A stretch of 33,220 nucleotides of DNA from Bacteroidota bacterium (GTDB lineage Bacteria > Bacteroidota > Bacteroidia > Sphingobacteriales > Sphingobacteriaceae): positions 1 to 33,220 of the forward strand of contig JABDFZ010000028.1 of NCBI GenBank assembly GCA_013286325.1, given 5' to 3'. A program made the translations under genes and the position numbers. Positions 31,492 through 33,220 of the stretch are shown here, piece by piece. The notes below the pieces were generated by a model. The model made no database searches. It was not told where the DNA came from and saw only the letters and a program-made list of their open reading frames with translations. Every line of letters starts with the position of its first letter. The stretch's first letter is position 1.

Positions 31492-32627
31492 ACTTCCGAA
31501 ATAAGATGCGGGATAAATCTACTCAAATTGTCGGTAATTAAACCGTTCGATTCCCTTATACCCATACCCGCTGGCTGCTGACCAACAACCCAGCTCCCGA
31601 TTACCGGGAAATTGCCATTGAAATCAGGAAGTTTACAAAGCTCCTGGAAAATGAAGCCTTCAGCTCCATAATTGCCATCCGAATTTGCTATCAGCTTTTC
31701 GTTTTCAACAATAGTAATATTTGTTCCCTCGCGAGACAGGAATGGTTTCTTTACATAATCCTTTAAATTACTCCTGGTAAAGTAAGCTGGTAGCAAATTT
31801 TTATGGTAAGGAAACAACTGCCATAATATTGGCAAAATGGCCTTGTTACTCAATATCATCTTCCACGATGGTTCAACCCACATAGCTTTCATTGTATCAA
31901 TAGCGAGGTTTTTCCCAAAAGCCTCATTTGCCATCCACTCATACGGATATAACTTAAATATATTTCTTATAGGCTTATTATCCAAGTCGACAAAAAATTC
32001 GTTCTCATTATCCCAGCCAATATCTTCAATATAAATAAATTCGGTCTCCAGACCGCCCTGCATGGCGCAGTCCTGCATATATGCTGTGGTCGTAAAATCT
32101 TCTAATACTCCTTTTACACAGGTGAAATAAAGTGTATCATCATATAAATAACCTTTCAGGTACTTCCAGTAATCAATAAGTTTTTCGTGTAGTGAATTAA
32201 ACTGATCTTTTGGTTCATCAAAATCCTTTAGCCAAAACCATTGAATTATTGATGCCTCAAACAACGAAGTAGGAGTATCCGCATTAAATTCCAGTAGTTT
32301 GGGCTCACCCTTACCATCAAAACAAAGGTCAAAGCGACCATAAATGGCAGGTGCATCATTATTCCAGGTATCAATAATGTGCTGAACCATAAACTGCGGA
32401 ATCTTAAACTGGTCAAAAAGGTTATTGTCTATAACATATTGCACAGCCTGCAGGCATAAATCCCAGAGTTCGGTGGTTGTACTTTCCAACTTTTCAATTT
32501 CAGCCATTGTAAAGGTGTAATAAGCCGATTCATCCCAATACGGGACATCGGCAGTATGAAAGCCAAAGCCCAGCCCTTCAACTGTTTGCTGCCAGTTATT
32601 ACGTGGTGTAATTGATATTCTTTGCAT
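31488..32627 (-). CDS. Glutathionylspermidine synthase-family ATP-grasp enzyme (YgiC-like)
   Basis: A 379-residue ATP-grasp ligase. I start at MQRISITPRNNWQQ (ATG at 32627), as homologues do; an upstream in-frame ATG would run into the lipoprotein gene. Motifs are YWDESAYYTF, YGRFDLCF, LLEFNADTPTS (near 112-121), LYPYEWM, and the ATP-binding KPFLSREGTNI (near 293). It lacks the amidase half of bifunctional E. coli Gss, so it is of the YgiC/YjfC type, whose natural substrate is not settled; a C-N ligation of a peptide carboxylate is inferred. It follows a YgiB-like lipoprotein, as ygiC follows ygiB in E. coli, and overlaps the HMG-CoA lyase gene by 4 bp. Confidence 0.9.
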   Translation of the reverse strand: MQRISITPRNNWQQTVEGLGFGFHTADVPYWDESAYYTFTMAEIEKLESTTTELWDLCLQAVQYVIDNNLFDQFKIPQFMVQHIIDTWNNDAPAIYGRFDLCFDGKGEPKLLEFNADTPTSLFEASIIQWFWLKDFDEPKDQFNSLHEKLIDYWKYLKGYLYDDTLYFTCVKGVLEDFTTTAYMQDCAMQGGLETEFIYIEDIGWDNENEFFVDLDNKPIRNIFKLYPYEWMANEAFGKNLAIDTMKAMWVEPSWKMILSNKAILPILWQLFPYHKNLLPAYFTRSNLKDYVKKPFLSREGTNITIVENEKLIANSDGNYGAEGFIFQELCKLPDFNGNFPVIGSWVVGQQPAGMGIRESNGLITDNLSRFIPHLISEV

Positions 32628-32631
32628 TGTT

Positions 32632-32913
32632 TTAGGATGAAACGTGAAATCCTTCTGAGCCGCCAAAACCTCCACGGGTTACACTTCCTTCTGAAGTATG
32701 AACACCGGCATTTGAATAGCCCTGGCGTACGTAAGAGCCACCATAATAAGTACCATATGGCCTGAAGGCGTAATACCCGTGATAGCCGGCTCTCCCGGCA
32801 GTATAATTTCCAGTGGTATCAGTACGCATGTATAACCTGTTTTGCTGGTGATTGCGGTTGCAGCTTAACAACCCAGTTACCAGTATCAGCGAAATAGCTT
32901 TTGATTTTTTCAT
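32632..32913 (-). CDS. Small lipoprotein, YgiB-like context
   Basis: A 93-residue lipoprotein with the signal MKKSKAISLILVTGLLSC (lipid Cys18). The mature part is rich in Gly and Tyr (GRAGYHGYYAFRPYGTYYGG) and ends SVTRGGFGGSEGFHVSS. The GGFG ending and the position just before the YgiC-like gene recall YgiB (DUF1190), but the match is compositional and the family call is tentative. The stop is 4 bp before the start of the ATP-grasp gene. It is likely anchored in the envelope. Confidence 0.8.
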   Translation of the reverse strand: MKKSKAISLILVTGLLSCNRNHQQNRLYMRTDTTGNYTAGRAGYHGYYAFRPYGTYYGGSYVRQGYSNAGVHTSEGSVTRGGFGGSEGFHVSS

Positions 32914-32922
32914 GCTGACGGG

Positions 32923-33220
32923 TTATTTTACAGTAACATAAAACTCATACTCCTTTTTCACTTTTACATCCTGCGTATCGCCGTTGTCATTTTCACCATC
33001 AGTTGTAAATGAACCCAATGCAGGAACGGTATCTGTTTTATCAAACTCACGCACTTTAATACCTTTATCCCAAACAGTGTAGTGCGTGATTAACAGGTCT
33101 TTTAAGGAGTCGAGGTGTGTGGTGCTTAATGATACTTCAATGCCACCGTCTTTATTAACAGCTTTTACCTGGTTATAGCCACAGGATCTACAACAAATTT
33201 CTTTGGCAACAAGGATATCG
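32923..33220 (-). CDS. Unknown protein, C-terminal part (cut by window edge)
   Basis: An open minus-strand frame from the right edge to a TAA at 32923-32925 encodes 98 visible residues. The visible part begins with DILVAKEICCRSCGYNQVKA, then SLSTTHLDSLKDLLITHYTVW, and ends KKEYEFYVTVK. A Cys-Cys-x2-Cys motif lies near its start. I do not recognise the family. The stop is 9 bp upstream of the lipoprotein start, so it belongs to the same operon and is its most upstream visible member. Confidence 0.75.
   Translation of the reverse strand, partial: DILVAKEICCRSCGYNQVKAVNKDGGIEVSLSTTHLDSLKDLLITHYTVWDKGIKVREFDKTDTVPALGSFTTDGENDNGDTQDVKVKKEYEFYVTVK

Noticed and set aside
1-33220. Defence island, phage, secondary-metabolite cluster or polysaccharide utilization locus
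   Set aside because: Apart from the repeat element at 30014-30621 the window consists of housekeeping and envelope genes; there is no SusD, sigma/anti-sigma pair, integrase, toxin-antitoxin pair, restriction system or synthase cluster.

Overview
The window is a piece of a Bacteroidota chromosome, most likely from the Sphingobacteriaceae (Mucilaginibacter/Pedobacter type). The evidence is a TonB-dependent receptor with an N-terminal carboxypeptidase-regulatory-like domain, a DUF3276 PUR-alpha-like protein, a NusB with a long N-terminal extension, leucine dehydrogenase, several promoters of the Bacteroidetes TTG-N19/20-TAnnTTTG form, and almost no Shine-Dalgarno sequences. The genus is inferred from style, not from a search. 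No rRNA, tRNA, phage or CRISPR locus was seen.

Layout. 1-9514 is a secretion and degradation block: the 3' end of an alpha-2-macroglobulin gene, then on the minus strand a TonB-dependent receptor, a large ThuA / sugar-dehydrogenase-like / PKD / cytochrome c protein, and a GH2 glycosidase. 9671-12410 holds ychF and mgtE, divergently transcribed. 12524-16103 has a small membrane protein, a DUF3276 nucleic-acid-binding protein, an MsbA-type ABC exporter and a secreted SnoaL/DUF4440-like protein. 16231-22559 is a plus-strand housekeeping run: leucine dehydrogenase, nusB, a DUF1573 lipoprotein, yajC, a YbbR-domain protein, coaE, an MBL-fold nuclease-like protein, a 59-residue cysteine-rich DUF5522 protein and a MarR regulator. 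22580-29005 carries a PAP2 phosphatase, glmM (TTG start), a cysteine desulfurase, two orphan hydrophilic proteins, accD and class II fructose-bisphosphate aldolase. 29115-30006 has a low-affinity iron permease-like gene overlapping a GNAT acetyltransferase. 30631-33220 is a minus-strand operon: an unknown protein cut by the window edge, a YgiB-like lipoprotein, a glutathionylspermidine-synthase-family ATP-grasp enzyme and an HMG-CoA-lyase-type enzyme.

The most unusual structure lies at 30014-30621, between the convergent GNAT and HMG-CoA lyase genes. Two related elements with the same terminal inverted repeats (TGTCATTTCGA...GAGAAATCTTCT) stand 53 bp apart. One is 127 bp and has no gene. The other is 428 bp and contains exactly one gene, a 101-residue GIY-YIG nuclease. 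The pair looks like an autonomous element and its gene-less derivative, with a GIY-YIG protein in the place that a RAYT transposase takes in REP systems. A second theme is a set of intergenic hairpins (3538, 10798, 18319, 19182, 20828, 24676) built from short words that differ at each locus and return as reverse complements. Ordinary intrinsic terminators are also present (1138, 13030, 15422, 26664, 29054).
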